Of a stretch of 64,000 bases of DNA, positions 13,067-25,712 are shown in pieces. Below the pieces are notes generated by a model that had not been told where the DNA came from, did no database searches, and was given only the letters and a program-made list of their open reading frames with translations. A program made the position numbers and the translations under genes. Source of the DNA: Archilochus colubris (lineage: Eukaryota > Chordata > Aves > Apodiformes > Trochilidae); assembly GCA_023079485.1 (NCBI GenBank), contig CM041084.1, positions 121,632,467-121,696,466 on the forward strand, read 5' to 3'. Every line of letters begins with the position of its first letter. Within the stretch, counting starts at the first letter, position 1.

Positions 13067-14399
13067 TGACAACCTTGAAAAAAAGACTCCAAAGTGATTA
13101 ACTCTGTGATAATGAAGTCCAGTTTTCTATGAAGCACATGTCACGGAGTGAATTGCTGCTTGCTTTGATTTGTGCTTGAAATGTGAGACATACTGATTCC
13201 CAGATGGCTGTTTCATTGTGCAGAAAAGCAGAGAAACATACATTTTCGTTAACTTGCATATCTTTTCATTTATTCATGTAATTGTGATATATATTCCATA
13301 TTCCAGAATGAACCAGATGGTGAAGGGAAGGCTTAGAGTGCAGCCCCATTCCCATTCTGTCTGCAACAAGCTCCTCACTATGCCAGGTGTCAACATTTGG
13401 CTGCTAAAAATTTTACTTTCTGGAGCACACTGGGTGAAAGAATTCACAATCTCACATACTCGCTTCTTGATATGCATAGTAAATGCCCTGTCATGCTAAT
13501 AAGAGTTGCAGGTACACATCAAGGGTGAAATGTGCACTCCTTAATATCAGCCACATCTGACTTTACCATGATAAGATTTCACCATAACATGTTAAAAAGC
13601 ATTTCTAATAAATGAAGCTTTGCATACGGAAGATTGCAAGTTACATTTTCTGCAAAGTTCATGGGAATTCAGCCTGCACTCCTGTCTAACAATAATGGGA
13701 GTGGTGTGTGTAATTCCACCCACAGAGCCGGATTAACTAAAAGGATTTATTTCCAAGCAGTGAAACTGCTAAATTCTGGTACCAGCAGCAGGACTGTCTG
13801 CCAGCATCCTGTAAGCCTTTATTTCCCTAAGGCCCATACCATATGACATGTTTGGATGATGTTTAAACCTTCCCCTTGTGCATGTTCATCTTGTGTATTT
13901 TTATTGTTCTTTTAATTATCTGCACATATATATTAATTCCAGAAAGTACAAACAGGCACCACTGTCATTTCTCCACCACACTTTATATTATAACATCGCT
14001 CATGAATGCAAGTTACAAGTTTCCAGGCAGACATGCGGTTGATCTAAATTTGTGGGACAACAACATTCAGATATCTGCTTTCAATTTGTGTGCATGTTTC
14101 TCCCTGTTATTTTCTTTTTATGGTTGTATTAATTGTTACCAGAACTCTGCATGAAATGACGGAGGAACCAAACTCTGGAATGCAGCGGATCAGAAATGGC
14201 TGTTTCGCTTGCTGTTAAGTGAAATATGTTCAGTTAGTTTATTAGCTAAGGAGAGATTTCAGATTCAGACATGGAAGAAAAGACAAGAATCTTGATAAAC
14301 TGGCAAATCCAGATGCCCAATGCCTATGTATTCACTTAATTGCTTGGAACTACATATAAATGTATAATTTCCAGAAGTACAGTCTCTGGAGAACAGTTG

Positions 14400-14423
14400 G
14401 GGTTTTTTGTTTGTTTGTTTTTT
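14400..14423. repeat. (GTTT)n simple repeat
   Basis: A short T-rich run with GTTT periodicity. Such A/T-rich tetramer runs are common in vertebrate DNA. Confidence 0.7.
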
Positions 14424-14516
14424 GAATCACTCTGCCTAGAAAGATTTCTGTATCAACAGAAAGAATGAATGGCTTTATCCACTTGGCTGGATATCAAAAT
14501 GGAACTGTTCCATGAG

Positions 14517-14591
14517 TGGCCTGATCCCTTACTCACTGATTTCAGTAAGAATCTTTCCACTGAGTTCAATGGGCAGTGGTTTAGGCACTAA
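14517..14591. repeat. Ancient interspersed repeat fragment with inverted arms
   Basis: The left arm (GGCCTGATCC then CTCACTGATTTCAGT) and the right arm (ACTGAGTTCAATGGGCAGTG then TTTAGGCA) are imperfect reverse complements around a short centre. The wording, in which a phrase like 'cattgacttcaatggg' is flanked by 'ggcctgatcc', is what I recall from an old repeat widespread in turtles, crocodilians and birds. That family match is from memory and was not searched. It directly abuts the 3' end of the CR1 copy. Confidence 0.45.
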
Positions 14592-14594
14592 TTA

Positions 14595-15550
14595 TAGAGT
14601 GATAGAATAATAGACTAGTTTGGGTCGGAAGGGACCTTTAAAGGTCACCTGGTTCACACCCCCTGCAGTGAGCAGGGACGTCTTCAGCTAGATCATGCTG
14701 CTCAGAGGTCCATCCAACCTGAACTTGAATGTGTCCAGGAATGTGGATTTCTGGGAAACCTGTTCCAGTCTTTCACCACCAGGACTGTAAAAACATTCTT
14801 CCTTATAACTAGCATAAATCTACCATCTTTTACCTTAAACCGTAATCCCATGTCCTACTGCAACAGGCTCTACTAAACAGTTCATTCCCAGCTTTCTTAT
14901 AAGCCTCCTTTAAGTAATGGAAGGCTGCTATAAAGTCTTCCCAGAGTATTCTCTTCTCCAAGCTGAATGGCCCCAAGTCTCTCAGCCTGTCTTCATAGGA
15001 GAGGTGTTCCAGCCCTCCGATCATTTCCTTGGCCCTCATCTGAACTTGCTCCAACAGTTCCATGTCTTTTCTGTGCTGGAGGCCCCAGAACTGGACACAG
15101 TACTCTGGGTGGGAGTCTCACCAAAGGAGAATAGAGCAATAGATTCACCTCCCTTGTCTGCTGATTGCCGTTTTGTTTTTTGTTTTTTGTTTTTTTTTGA
15201 TACAGCCCAGGATATGGCTGGCTTTCTGTGCTGCTAGTGCCTGCTGCCAGCTCATGTCCAGCTTTTCACCTACCATTATCCCCAGGTCCTTCTCAGTAGA
15301 GTTGCTCTCAAACCCTTCATACTCCAGCCTGTATTTGTGCTTCAGATTGCCCTGGCCCATGTGCAGAACATTGCATTTGGCCTTGTTAAGCCTTAGCAGG
15401 TTCACACAGGCCCCCTTCTAATGCTTGTCCAGGCTCTTCTGGATATCATCCCATCTCTCAGGTGTGTCAGCCCGTCCAATCATCTTGGTGTCATCTGCAA
15501 ACATGCCAAGGATGTACTTGAGCCCGGATTTGCTGAGGGTTTACTCGACG
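14595..15550 (-). mobile_element. CR1 LINE, 5'-truncated, second copy
   Basis: CR1 retrotransposon remnant on the minus strand. Reading downward from about 15505, the sequence gives MFADDTKM, the catalytic aspartate box of the reverse-transcriptase palm, at 15481-15504. Next comes RLNKAKCNVLHMGQGN and KDLGIMVGEKLDMS (15405-15270), then SHILGCIKK. After an A-rich interruption it continues with MELLEQVQMRAKEMIGGLEH, LSYEDRLRDLGPFSLEKRIL (15063-14950). The 3' end at 14595-14665 matches the CR1 end, with a run equivalent to GACCTTTAAAGGTCCCTTCC and a degenerate octamer tail. Its 3' half differs from the 2.2-3.4 kb copy, so it belongs to another CR1 subfamily. It is broken by frameshifts and stops and is 5'-truncated near the palm domain. 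The exact 5' edge (15515-15550) is unclear. Confidence 0.95.
15171..15198. repeat. T-rich (GTTTTTT)n run inside CR1
   Basis: The run interrupts the CR1 coding alignment just after the ILGCIKK motif (minus strand). It probably expanded from an A-rich codon stretch after insertion. Confidence 0.75.
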
Positions 15551-17985
15551 GCTGTTTTACCACTCCAGCACTACTCAACTGCAGAATCAATGGAGGCACT
15601 GAGGCTTATATTCAAGTTCCTGCGAAGCAGAACATTTTCATACTTATATGAATTTTTTACTAAAAAATAATCCTGTAATTAAGCAGCAGTGTAAGTTAAT
15701 ACACAAGTATGGTTAAGATAAGTAAATTTTATTCTAAAATTTGTGTTTCCCTGGTGCCACTGCCCCTCATTTTTTTAATGGTTTCCAGAGAGGTGAAGGT
15801 TTTTTAAGGATTTCATTCCAAGCAATATTAAACAGGTGCAGGTTATCTGAAATATAGATTATACAGCCTGAAATTCACACTGTACTCTTGAACATCTGCC
15901 TCAATCTCCCTTGGAGGTGACTGAAAGAATTTTGGTGAAAGCCTAGGTCTGAGAGAGCCAAGGATGGGTTGTGGGCAGCATTTCAAGCAGTGGTCTTGAA
16001 ATATGAGTCTTTCACTGGGGTTCTTCAGACAGAACCAGATCAGCATTAGGGAATCCAAAGGAGGGAATTGTGCTTCATCTTTTTATCCTTATGGATCATA
16101 CACCTGTCCCTTGCCCAGTTTAAGATATATAATTGGACAGGGCTGACAATGGGATCTCAGCATCAAGATTTATTTTTGCAGTGGGCCATAAGGTAGCTGC
16201 TATATCTAGACCATTTGTCTTCTGAGGAAGAAAACATGAGACTGATAAGACACCTAATGACACATACCAGAGTACAGGTAGGAGTCTATGTTGCCTGAAG
16301 TCACTGCAGAAAGCTTCTGGCTATAGGTCTTAAATCCTACCTCTCTCCAGTGACTGTAAGGGACAGCTGAAGTATGAACCACAGAAATGTCATTAGGTGT
16401 TAGAAATATCCTTTACCAAGTATTTTTCATCAACTGCATCACTCCAGGAATACTGTCAGTCCCTGACCATTTGGAAATTGTGGCCTAGAAGTCCAAATCA
16501 CATGTCTCTTGCTTGTGACATTGACTCCTTTGTGTTGCAAATGCAAGCATCCAGCTAGCATTACTTCAGTGCAGAGTACATGTTTGTGCTTTACAACTAT
16601 AGATAATGAAGATGAGGTGAGCATTTTGTCACCCTGACCTCATGATCTGATTCACAGTGAATGGGGATGCCAGGGAACCAATTAGTGACTCACCTTAAGC
16701 AATTCATAGGAAATTTTTATTTTAAAAGGAAAATAGAATTTACCCTTTTGATAAGAAAATTATAAAGTCCATACCACAGATAAAGGAGTAGAAAGGACAC
16801 GAATTCAGAAGAACATCTTACATTTTACTTAGGGAAGACTGTTCATCTAGTGAGGCTTTGCTCTGAATGTATTGTAAACCTACATTGCTACATATCCTTT
16901 CATCATACCTATGCACAGAGTCCAAATGCAGCAAGTATTTGCATCCAGGCCACAGCTCAATCATTTTCTCTCTTAAATGACTGACAGCCTGATTGCATAC
17001 AGGCAGCAGGCTGATAAAGCTCTGATAAGGGGCCATATGTTGCTAGGAGACAGGGCCTAATGGCATGGGGAGGTGTATGCAGGAGAGGTGATGGAGCTGG
17101 GGATCAGGACAGGGAATATAAAAAGAGGAAGCTCGTTTTGTTTTTATATCTGTAATATAACCAGTGCATAAAGGCCTCCTGTCCTTCACATTTATACAGG
17201 AGGAAGCTCTGTCTTCTATTCAAGTCCTGCTGTTCAAGAGCTGTTCAAACAGTTGAGGGAAAACTCATGGCACCAAAAGTTGACAGTCTACATGATACAG
17301 GCAAGTAGCTGCAGTTTAAGGGGAAAAAAAAACCCCAAACAACTAACCAACCAATCAAACAAAAACTTCTTTTTTTTAAAATACACATTGAAAAACTCTA
17401 CGTAAATATTGAGTTTTATACCCAGCTTACCTTGAAACAAATAAAAGCCTTTCAAGGGAACTGAAGGTGGCAGTCTTATGCATATAAGCATACAAAAGGA
17501 AGATGACTAGTGCAGTAAACAGCTATCCATGTGCCCTGGTTGACAGATGGACCAGCTGACTGAAAAAAAGAAAAATAATTAAAAAGGAGCTGTGATGGAT
17601 GCTATAGCTAATTATCAGGGAGTCAAAAGACTTTTGTGATTGAGGTAGAAGAGTATTTGCCAGACGCAGATGCACAGCAATTGTCATTTAATTCTTGCTA
17701 TTACCATTTAGAGAAGGGCAGCATAGTCCTGTGTAGAAGTAACACAAAACAAGGAGAGCCATAATACAAGAAAACAGAGGTGAAATTGAGCATTCTGAGA
17801 ATGAAATACATACCATACAGTTTTCATTCTTTTTGAGAGGGAAATGAGAAGAAAGAAATAGTCATCTCTTCCAGTTAAATCTTTGAAAGGACCTCTCTTT
17901 TGTGTTTCATGTCTATTAAAAATGTATAGACAAGAACCCTACAAAATAGAAAAGTTTACTGCTTGCTGTACTTATAAATTAGTAC

Positions 17986-18022
17986 ATAATAATAATAATA
18001 AAATAATAATAAAATAATAAAA
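17986..18022. repeat. (AAT)n microsatellite, interrupted
   Basis: Repeated AAT units with occasional extra A, about 37 bases. The array is likely to be length-polymorphic. Confidence 0.9.
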
Positions 18023-18400
18023 TGCAATGTAGAAAAACACATTAAAAAACCAGCACATACATGTGTTGCTGACCAGTGAGCTTGTTTTGTGGATCACTTT
18101 AGATAGGGGTGATGCAGTGTTTCTTTAGTGTTTCTTTAAAAATACAGATAGCAAAACTTAGGGGAGTAAGAAAACTGTGTCTATCCAGATAATAAAAGCA
18201 GGATCATATTACATGCCATGTGGAAGATAACTGTCTACATTCCAACCTAAGCTTTTAAGACCTTTTATTTTGTAAAAGTATGTTTGATAGAAGTATTGTA
18301 AAGCAAACATCAACAGAGGATCTTGTGGTTTGAAAAGAAGAATCATTAATATTAATTCAGGAAATCAACAAGAGATGTACAGAGCACACTGTTTATTGGG

Positions 18401-18426
18401 AAAAAAAAAAAAAAAAAAAAAAAAAA
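18401..18426 (+). repeat. Poly-A run of 26
   Basis: Twenty-six consecutive A. There is no AATAAA signal and no recognisable mRNA-like sequence just upstream, so I do not call a processed pseudogene. Confidence 0.9.
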
Positions 18427-18515
18427 GTGTTAAGCCACTGTAGTGCCAGAAAAAGACAAGGCAAAGGCAACAATAATGACATGATTCAGGTATGTAAATG
18501 AAAACACTGCTGGCA

Positions 18516-18541
18516 AGAAAAAGAAAAGAAAAGAAAAGAGA
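18516..18541 (+). repeat. (AAAAG)n microsatellite
   Basis: About four to five AAAAG/GAAAA units in a row. Confidence 0.85.
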
Positions 18542-19883
18542 AGCTGTTAAAAATACCCTCTTTTAGTACTTTCTACTAGTACTGTGCCTTTTGCAATGTG
18601 CCACTTTAGAAAAGCTGAGATCATAGCAGATCTCTGAATGTAGATCAGGTTTTATCAAAGCCTTTTGCTTTGTCTGTATGTTGAACAGAGAGTTGTATTT
18701 TAACAAATGCAGAAATAATGAGGGTTTCAGATTTCCAGCGTAAGCACAAAAAGATACACTCCACTCTAATATTTCAAAGCATTCAAGTTCACAACTGAGA
18801 CAGAACTGAGGATAGTCAAAATTCCAACACGTAGCCGTCAGGATTTCTGAAAGTAAGAAATCTCAGTCATATATCTTTCGTCTTTCCCACCCAAAGTAAA
18901 AGGAAAAAATTCTGCAGAAATTTAAAATTGGTCTGTAGGTATTATGCACACTTCCTTATATGTTGCAGATATGAACTGGTACTTCAAGTTATATTTTAAA
19001 AGACCCTCAATCTATTTTAAACAAAGTTTAAATTTTGATTTATTTTTCAACATGACTGTATATATCATTTTACCAGAGGCCAGTACACCTATTCTAACAA
19101 ACACATTTAGATATATTTGCATTATATTTCAATAGAAAGCCTAACATGATCGTTCAAATATGTTGTTCCTTTGGGATTTTTTTTTCCCCTTTTCTTCCTC
19201 TTCCTGTGGCTGTCAAGTCACAAGTTAAAATAACAGTGTTAAGTATGGACAAATTTAACCTCTTGAGTTTTCATCAAGTCCTCTCTGCCTGTTTTGGCAA
19301 TATTACTTCTCTCCTTATATAACTGCAATAGGTGCAAGTGCTCTGACCATGTCCAGTCTTGCCTTTCTCCTGCAGATTCTGGACTTTTTCCTCACCTCAA
19401 ATAAACAAAAGTCATACTCACCATATTGTCTCCTATTTTACCTTGACCTCTTTAGTTTCAGGGTCTTGAAGATCGTTTCTTGCATGTCTGTTCTGGATTT
19501 CTCACTATAGTATTACTAACTATGTATGTTCTATACCCCTTCATTGTATTTATATAATAAGCAGTGGAGGAGAAGTTGGTCCATCAGCCAGTCCCTCAAG
19601 AAAGAAGTTTATATGTCAAATTGGATGAGGGCATCCAGTCTGAGTTAAATAAGCTCAGCATCAAGAGAATGCCACAGAAAAATGCACATTTCAAATTTTC
19701 TTAAAGTCCCTTGGAATCTTTTTTCCTTCATTCTGCCTTGCCTCTCCTGCTAATAAGCTTCAACTTGTAACAACCTTCTCTTTCACCAGCAGCTTCTAAA
19801 CTGACATTTTTTTACACTGAAAAGCTCTCCCCACAGTAATTTCCACTTAGGATTTGTAAAAGATCTTTATACCTGAACAAAAA

Positions 19884-19909
19884 GATCTATCTATCTATCT
19901 GTCTATCTA
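19884..19909. repeat. (ATCT)n microsatellite
   Basis: Six or so tetramer units, with one GTCT variant. Confidence 0.9.
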
Positions 19910-20734
19910 ATTATTTGTGAAAAAATATGCAAACTCTACATACACAAAAATCAAATTGACTGCTCATGGTGACCAAGAACAGATGTGGTCAGTCTGTTCT
20001 TTAAGCTGCTGTTATTGTTTTGATGTCATTCTGCAACAAGAGTAATAAGTGATGTGCTTTACCCAATGTAGAAATGAAGCACATTTTGCAAGAGCCCCAT
20101 GATCATGATCTTTAGAGATTTTTCATTATTATTGTTTTTACACCATTTGGAAAGTGAACACTACACTAATTGTTCCATACCTGTTAAAAAAAAAAAAAAA
20201 TTAAATCCAGTTCTAGACAACATTTCAGTAATACTACTTCTACTACTGAATGTCACTATTCTCCTTACTGAGCTGCTTTGTACATTCTGAGGACATCTGG
20301 GAGATATTTAAAGGGTAAAAGTCCAAAATATTCCATGAGATGACTCAACCAGAGAACTAATACTGATAGGCTGGCCAGAAATTGTGGCATATAAAAATGT
20401 CTTGCTGACAGGGCTCAGTGTAACTGACTCTTAACAATAGGTTTTGGGAGAAAGAACTGAAGTGGAATTCAAGATAAAAAAGAGATTCAGAAGTCTTGGA
20501 CAGGCATGTTCTTTTAGCATTTTTTTCTTGAGATTTTCACCATTTCACCCTGTCTAGACTAAGTTTTATACAATTATTTTATCAGAGCATCCACCACTCT
20601 GTAAGTCATGGAGCAATGAAGGCATGAAGAAAAAAACATAAAAATTCAGGGAAAGCCATGAGAAGACCAGAATGCTGTCTGTGAAAGTGCAGATGTATTT
20701 CTAATCCAAACATGGAATTTTTTTTTCCTATTGT

Positions 20735-20880
20735 TTAAGTAATTGTGTCTTCTCATGTGGAATACTGTGCGTGGTTCTAATAACCCATGTTAAGAAAAGA
20801 TTAATTTAATTGTAACAGCTACACATGGCAGGAGCTGAAGTGATTAGGTGAATAGGGACCCTATTTTATAAGTTACACTC
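20735..20880 (+). mobile_element. Decayed CR1-like fragment
   Basis: On the plus strand the segment reads SSHVEYCAWF, which matches the CR1/L2-type motif (R)PHLEYCVQF. Downstream it has a stretch that lines up, at nucleotide level, with the CR1 region coding for LEKVQRRATKMIRG (a caggagctgaagtgattagg-like run). Stops and indels are frequent. It is much more diverged than the copies at 2.2 and 14.6 kb, so it is either an older CR1 subfamily or another CR1-clade LINE. The edges are uncertain. Confidence 0.45.
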
Positions 20881-23800
20881 ATGTGGGGGTGTAAGGTTTT
20901 TTCCACAGTATTAACAGAAATATATACCAGCAAGATTTTTGTACAAGGCTTCGAGGACTGTGTCTTATTAGAATGAACTCAAATGAAACCCACAATTGAA
21001 AGGAAGAAATGGGAAACAGTTACAAGGGACAAGAGGGAAGGGGTGCCTCCTAGAGACAGACCAAGAGAATAAATGTCAGGGAGCAAATTAAAGTGTTTAA
21101 GATAGAGGAAAATGTTGGTGTTAGAAGATACACATATAAAGTGCCTCCAAATGAAGGCAAACCATCAAAATGACTGGTACAACAAAGCAATAGTCTCACT
21201 GAGCAGTAAGAACCCTTGCAATCTCACATCCTGTGCTTTACATCACTCAAAAAGATCTGGCAATATTTTACATAGTCTCTTTTGGGCTTTCAAATTATAC
21301 TTTATCCCAGTAAAAAGTTAAAAAAAAAACAAAACCAAAACAAAACTTTAAAAAAAGGCAAAAAGCAGACAGTTGCTACCACTTTGTCTGGCCAAGATGT
21401 CATTCATTTTCATTGTCATTCTCTTATTTCTCCTTTTAATGATATCCAGGAAAAGTATGAGCTGTGGTTATGGAATCTGATTAACCACTTAGCACAAACA
21501 CAAGAACTTTACTGGGATAATATTTGCTTTTCCATGTGTTGAGTACTCTACAACACAGACATCCAGTTGTCACTCATCATAAATCTACAAATGCACAGCT
21601 ACCATACTGCATGGACTTCCTCAAAGTTTCAGTTATAAATTAAACTTTTATTGGTGCATCTCTTTTCCCATCAAGCAAAACAATTACAGAGCAGATTGAG
21701 AACTGCCAGGATACCACTTGAGCATTAACTTGGTAGCTGCCTCCCCACTGTGCTGGCCCTGTTTTCACTCTTCCTCCTACTCGATAGTCTTGCAGCAAGA
21801 AAGTCAACAGCTGTGGCCAAAGGCAAGGCAAAGTTTGGCAGTTGCAGTACCCAGATGACAATCTTTGGTGCATCACTTTCCAATAGTAGCAGCAGTGACA
21901 TCTGGATTTATTGACAGCTCAAGGGTTTCTCTCTTGGCTGGATTCCCTCCCAGCAGCTGTGGAACTGTCTCTATCCCTGTCCTGAGGTTGAGCTGTGGTG
22001 GGGATAATAGGGTTCCCTCATCCTGCTGTGATTATGAGATTCCTTATTATGTACCTCTAATCAGTCTTGCTCCTCAATCACATCACATTGAGCTAAAAAA
22101 AAACCAAAAATAATTTCCATTTAATTGACCATTTTTCTAGAATGGTCTCTTCTCAGCCCTTCAGACACGCTGCCCACTTATGCACTGTATTGCTTCTGAT
22201 TACAGGAAAAATTTCAAATTCCCTAACAGACTATTTCAGTGTGTGGTTCTTTTTCCAGAGTCTAGTTGTACAAGCAGTCTCTCTTTCAAAACACCAGCAT
22301 ACACTATCCCAAACTAAAAATCTGCTCTCTGTCACAGATGACCATTACAACTGCATCAACATGCAAGAGTTGGGAGCTGGGTAGATTTTTGTCTTAAATA
22401 TGATGGTTACTCACCTCTGGGTTATTGGATACCACTGACTGATAGGAGAGGATGTGGAATAAGAGGGGATTGTAAATTCTTTTCACAAGTTGCTACTAGA
22501 CAGGGAGAGGGGACTAGTATAGAGTACAGCAGCAGTTTGGGCTGAAGGAAGGAGTCTTCATGCAGGCTGACTTCTCATCCCAGTCCAATCTCTGCAACAG
22601 TCATGCATGAAACACAGAGAGGTGTTGAGGGAAGCAGGTGAGGATTTCCTGAGGATTTCAGGTTGAGGATTTCTTCTTTTTGGAAGAAAAGTCAAAGCCA
22701 GGTTTTTGGGGAAGACCTCAGGAGAAACAGGGAGAACGACTAAGGAAGAGGGAAAAAATTATGCCAGCCTTGTAGTGCACACCACTTTAAGGCTCCTTGC
22801 TTTTTTTAAAAAACAAAACACAAGAAAAACCCTCACATTAGTTTCTACCTTTTTGTTGTGTGGGAATTAAGCTAGGATTCGTATTACACCAGCCACAGTC
22901 TGGGGGCTAAAACCCTGCTCAGAGCTTTAGAAATTTAAAGATTAAAAACTTCAGAGTTTGTAAGTGTTGAGAACTTCCAGGGCTCTCCTATCCCTACAAA
23001 TAACTACTTGGCAATAATTTGGTGAACTCAGTAGTACAGTTGTGACCTCAAATGCTGTGTTAAACAAGGAACTTTCCTGCCCATATGTTATAATTCTCTC
23101 ACACAGGGTAAATGTTTCTTTCAGAAACATCTGATCGCTATGGGAAGTAAAGCCAGTATGGCAGTAAAGCCAGACAAAACTCTGAGGCTTACTAAAGCTG
23201 GAAATCTAGACTTAGACTTCTACACAAAATATAAATTATTAGCACTACAGTGAATCATATATCATAACATAAATTAATAATATATTACTTAGTGAAATGC
23301 TAAGTGTGATTTTTAATACTTTGTGACAGATTTTCGAATTTATGAACTGTCTATTGAATTTAAAAGTCCTTCCATTTCTTTCTTCTCTATCATATATTAA
23401 AGTCTCCTTTTGTTTGATTCTCGTAATCCTTCATTTATTAACAATAGCACTCTTTCTCTTTTCTATTATTGCTTTTGGATTCTTTTTCTTTCTTTGTTTT
23501 ATTTTCCTTTTACTTTTCAAGTTTCTTGAGATTTGATTTTCACTATAAAAATATGTAAGAATTACACCCAAATGTTTTCTGTCCTTCTAACCATGTATAT
23601 AATATCTTACATGAATATATTAACCTCAAAAATGTCACTCTTAGAGTGATCCATAATTAATTTATAATAATCATAAGGCAAATAATATCTATAACCTGTA
23701 GTAGGAAAAATATGGTAGCTTTTCTTTTTAGATTTCTTTCTTCTCTACTGGCTTTACTGCCTGGTAATTAGTATCATGTGGAATCCAGATAGAGATAATC

Positions 23801-25235
23801 CTCAGTAGAACTGTTTTTGCCTGCCAGATACTTACTGCACAAACATTTATATATGCATCTACATTGATCAAAATTTCCTGAATCTCTGCTAAATTGAAAC
23901 CCAGGTCAAAAAGTACAAGGCTAGCATTAAAAAAAAAAAAAAAACGAAAAACAAAAAACAAAAACCAACCACACCACAAATAAGGAAACTAAAAAAAAAA
24001 GGAAAAAAAAAAAAAGGAAAAAGAAAAGAAATAAAAATAAAAAGAAAGAAGTTATTTTCCTTGTAATTATATTCCTTTGTGGAAATGTAAATTCCCATAA
24101 TCAAAACTGTACATAATTGCCTGTTAGCTGCCTTAAGCATGCTACTTTGTGTTTATCATATGAAGTCCCGGTCCCTTTATGGCACAGTTACCCTTGGGAA
24201 GGTCCATAAATAACTTGGGTTTTCAGAACTCATTTTTCTGACTGTATGATCACCATACATAAAACAGAACCTTTCCTACATATCTTTGTTGTATTTTTTT
24301 CTGCTTAGACCACAGTGTTTATCCGTAGGGTTTTGCACAAGAATTTAAATTGGAGAAGATTTGACCCGGGGTGCAGCTCTGCAACCTACACGTTATTTAG
24401 CAGCTCACTGTAGTAGCAAGAGTTGTATGTGGGATTCTGTAGATCCTTTGGGATACCTAACACCAGTAAAGCCAAGTCAAGCAACCAGTCACCACTTAAT
24501 TGTTCTGCACATCCTCTCTGATCTAACATAGCCAATCAGGTTGAGAGAGGAGAAGCTTTTGTAATGCAAGTGAAGTGAATGATCACATCAAGGGGGTCAT
24601 CTGAGCTGTATTCCGTGCTGGTAAATATTTCTCCTACTTCCCTTGAAAGTAGAAGGGAACAAATGATATCCACAATACCACTAAAATCAGTGGTTTGCAA
24701 AACTCCATGTGTTTTATGTGCATGTCAAGGTACAGAGTAGAGCAGAGACTTGCAAGACATTGAAGGAATTACTCTATTGTGAAGCACTTGAATACATTTT
24801 AGCACCTGAGTTTCAGCAAGTGACTGCTCCTTTTAAGTCTCTGGTGCTTCTGGGTGCTAATTTTTAATATGGGTATTAAGAGAGTGATTTTTCTCTTTAT
24901 TGTTTAACTGGAAAAGTTGTTGAGAGGATTGAGATCTTGAGAGGATTCCTAGGGAAAAGCCTGAAAACTGAGATACTTTTCATTGATAAAACAGGTTCTA
25001 AATACTGAGTGGCTGACACATTCTGCTGCTGAAATCCTAGAGTTCTGTCCTGATACCAAAGAGCAGTTCAATCTACAAATTCGTTCAGGCTTTGGACCCT
25101 ACATTGAGTCTTCCAACAATGGTGTCAGCTGTGATCTGAACACCTGTCTGTTAGAAAATACACTGAGACCACAAACTCATTTCATACAGATCACTGAAAA
25201 GACATTAGATGGCAATAATTGCTGTTACTTCCAAC
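20881..25235. other. Unannotated interval
   Basis: No gene or element that I can name, apart from the A-rich tract at 23.93-24.05 kb. A loose triplication of a TGAGGATTTC word occurs at 22637-22676. Open frames here are short and overlap shadow frames. Confidence 0.55.
23929..24050 (+). repeat. A-rich, purine-skewed tract
   Basis: About 120 bases of mostly A with CAAAA and GGAAAA interruptions. The hydrophobic, Phe-rich minus-strand frames at 23728-24140 are by-products of this composition and not genes. Confidence 0.85.
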
Positions 25236-25300
25236 CTGGATTAGATTTGAACCAACAACCTAGGCTTCATATTCTATTACAGGTCCCCTGAGCTGTTCAC
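25236..25300 (-). mobile_element. tRNA-like head of an ancient SINE (candidate)
   Basis: On the minus strand the segment carries CAGCTCAGGGG (25286-25296), close to the pol III A box TRGCNNAGYGG. It also carries GGTTCAAATCT (25243-25253), close to the B box GGTTCGANTCC. The 32-base spacing fits a tRNA-type internal promoter. The sequence does not form a proper tRNA (no clean acceptor stem seen), so a tRNA-derived SINE head is more likely than a tRNA gene. The body would lie at lower coordinates (about 25020-25235), where the sequence looks non-random. Amniote SINE families of the Deu/CORE type are possible hosts, but I cannot assign one. Confidence 0.45.
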
Positions 25301-25639
25301 TACCTTTGAATTCTTTCTCTGATGCTGTGCTATGTACTCTTGAAGTAATATATCAGATTCCTGATTCTGCACACAAAGGAATGAGAATTCATATGAATAA
25401 TTCTTCAGTGGATTTGTATCCAAAAACATATAACAGAAAGAAACCAGCTATTTTAAGAACATATAGATTCTCCTCCTAGAAAATAAAAATCAATTATACC
25501 CTGTCTCAGGCTAGGATCTTTTGTAAGGCCTCTTCTCCCACCAAGGAAAAGTTTAGGTTTGTATTATTTGCATATGCAGCACACACAGTGCAGACCTAAG
25601 TAATTGCAAGGCTACAGAGTTTCAGGACAGGATACTGAG

Positions 25640-25712
25640 TGGGACTAAATCCTCTCTTGGAGTAAATCATCTTCTGAAATAGACGAATTTACACCAGTAT
25701 CAGCAAGGAATA
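25640..25712. repeat. Ancient inverted-repeat fragment
   Basis: The left part (TCCTCTCTTGGAGTAAAT) and the right part (ATTTACACCAGTATCAGCAAG) are imperfect reverse complements. The phrase around ATTTACACCAGT is what I recall from an old sauropsid repeat in which 'ttacaccagtgtaa' and 'gagtaactcca' blocks flank a 'tgaagtcaatgg' core. The family match is from memory. Confidence 0.4.

Larger units (their letters stand above)
9401..14516. other. Unannotated interval with regulatory-looking segments
   Basis: No recognised gene. The stretch holds an E-box-rich inverted repeat at about 9.7 kb, a possible terminal exon at 10.75-10.95 kb, two G-quadruplex motifs at 12.58 and 13.05 kb, and mixed-composition segments near 9.4-9.9 and 13.1-14.2 kb. 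These look less AT-biased and richer in transcription-factor-like words than the flanks. Whether these segments are conserved noncoding elements cannot be told from one sequence. Confidence 0.45.
15551..20734. other. Unannotated AT-rich interval with microsatellites
   Basis: No gene recognised. Contents that can be named are AAT repeats near 18.0 kb, a 26-base poly-A at 18.4 kb, an AAAAG run at 18.52 kb and an ATCT run at 19.9 kb. A TATA-like word (17117-17125) occurs without other promoter support. Confidence 0.55.

Noticed and set aside
17039..17125. Promoter-like arrangement: an X-box-like GTTGCTAGGAGAC and TATAAAAAG
   Set aside because: Both words are short and common in AT-rich DNA, and no exon or open frame of note follows.
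18360..18426. Processed pseudogene ending in the 26-base poly-A
   Set aside because: No AATAAA, no mRNA-like open frame and no recognisable coding similarity upstream.
23728..24140. Phe-rich minus-strand frames like small membrane proteins
   Set aside because: They translate the A-rich tract at 23.93-24.05 kb in two frames.
25236..25300. A genuine tRNA gene on the minus strand
   Set aside because: A- and B-box words are present, but no clean acceptor or anticodon stems could be formed.
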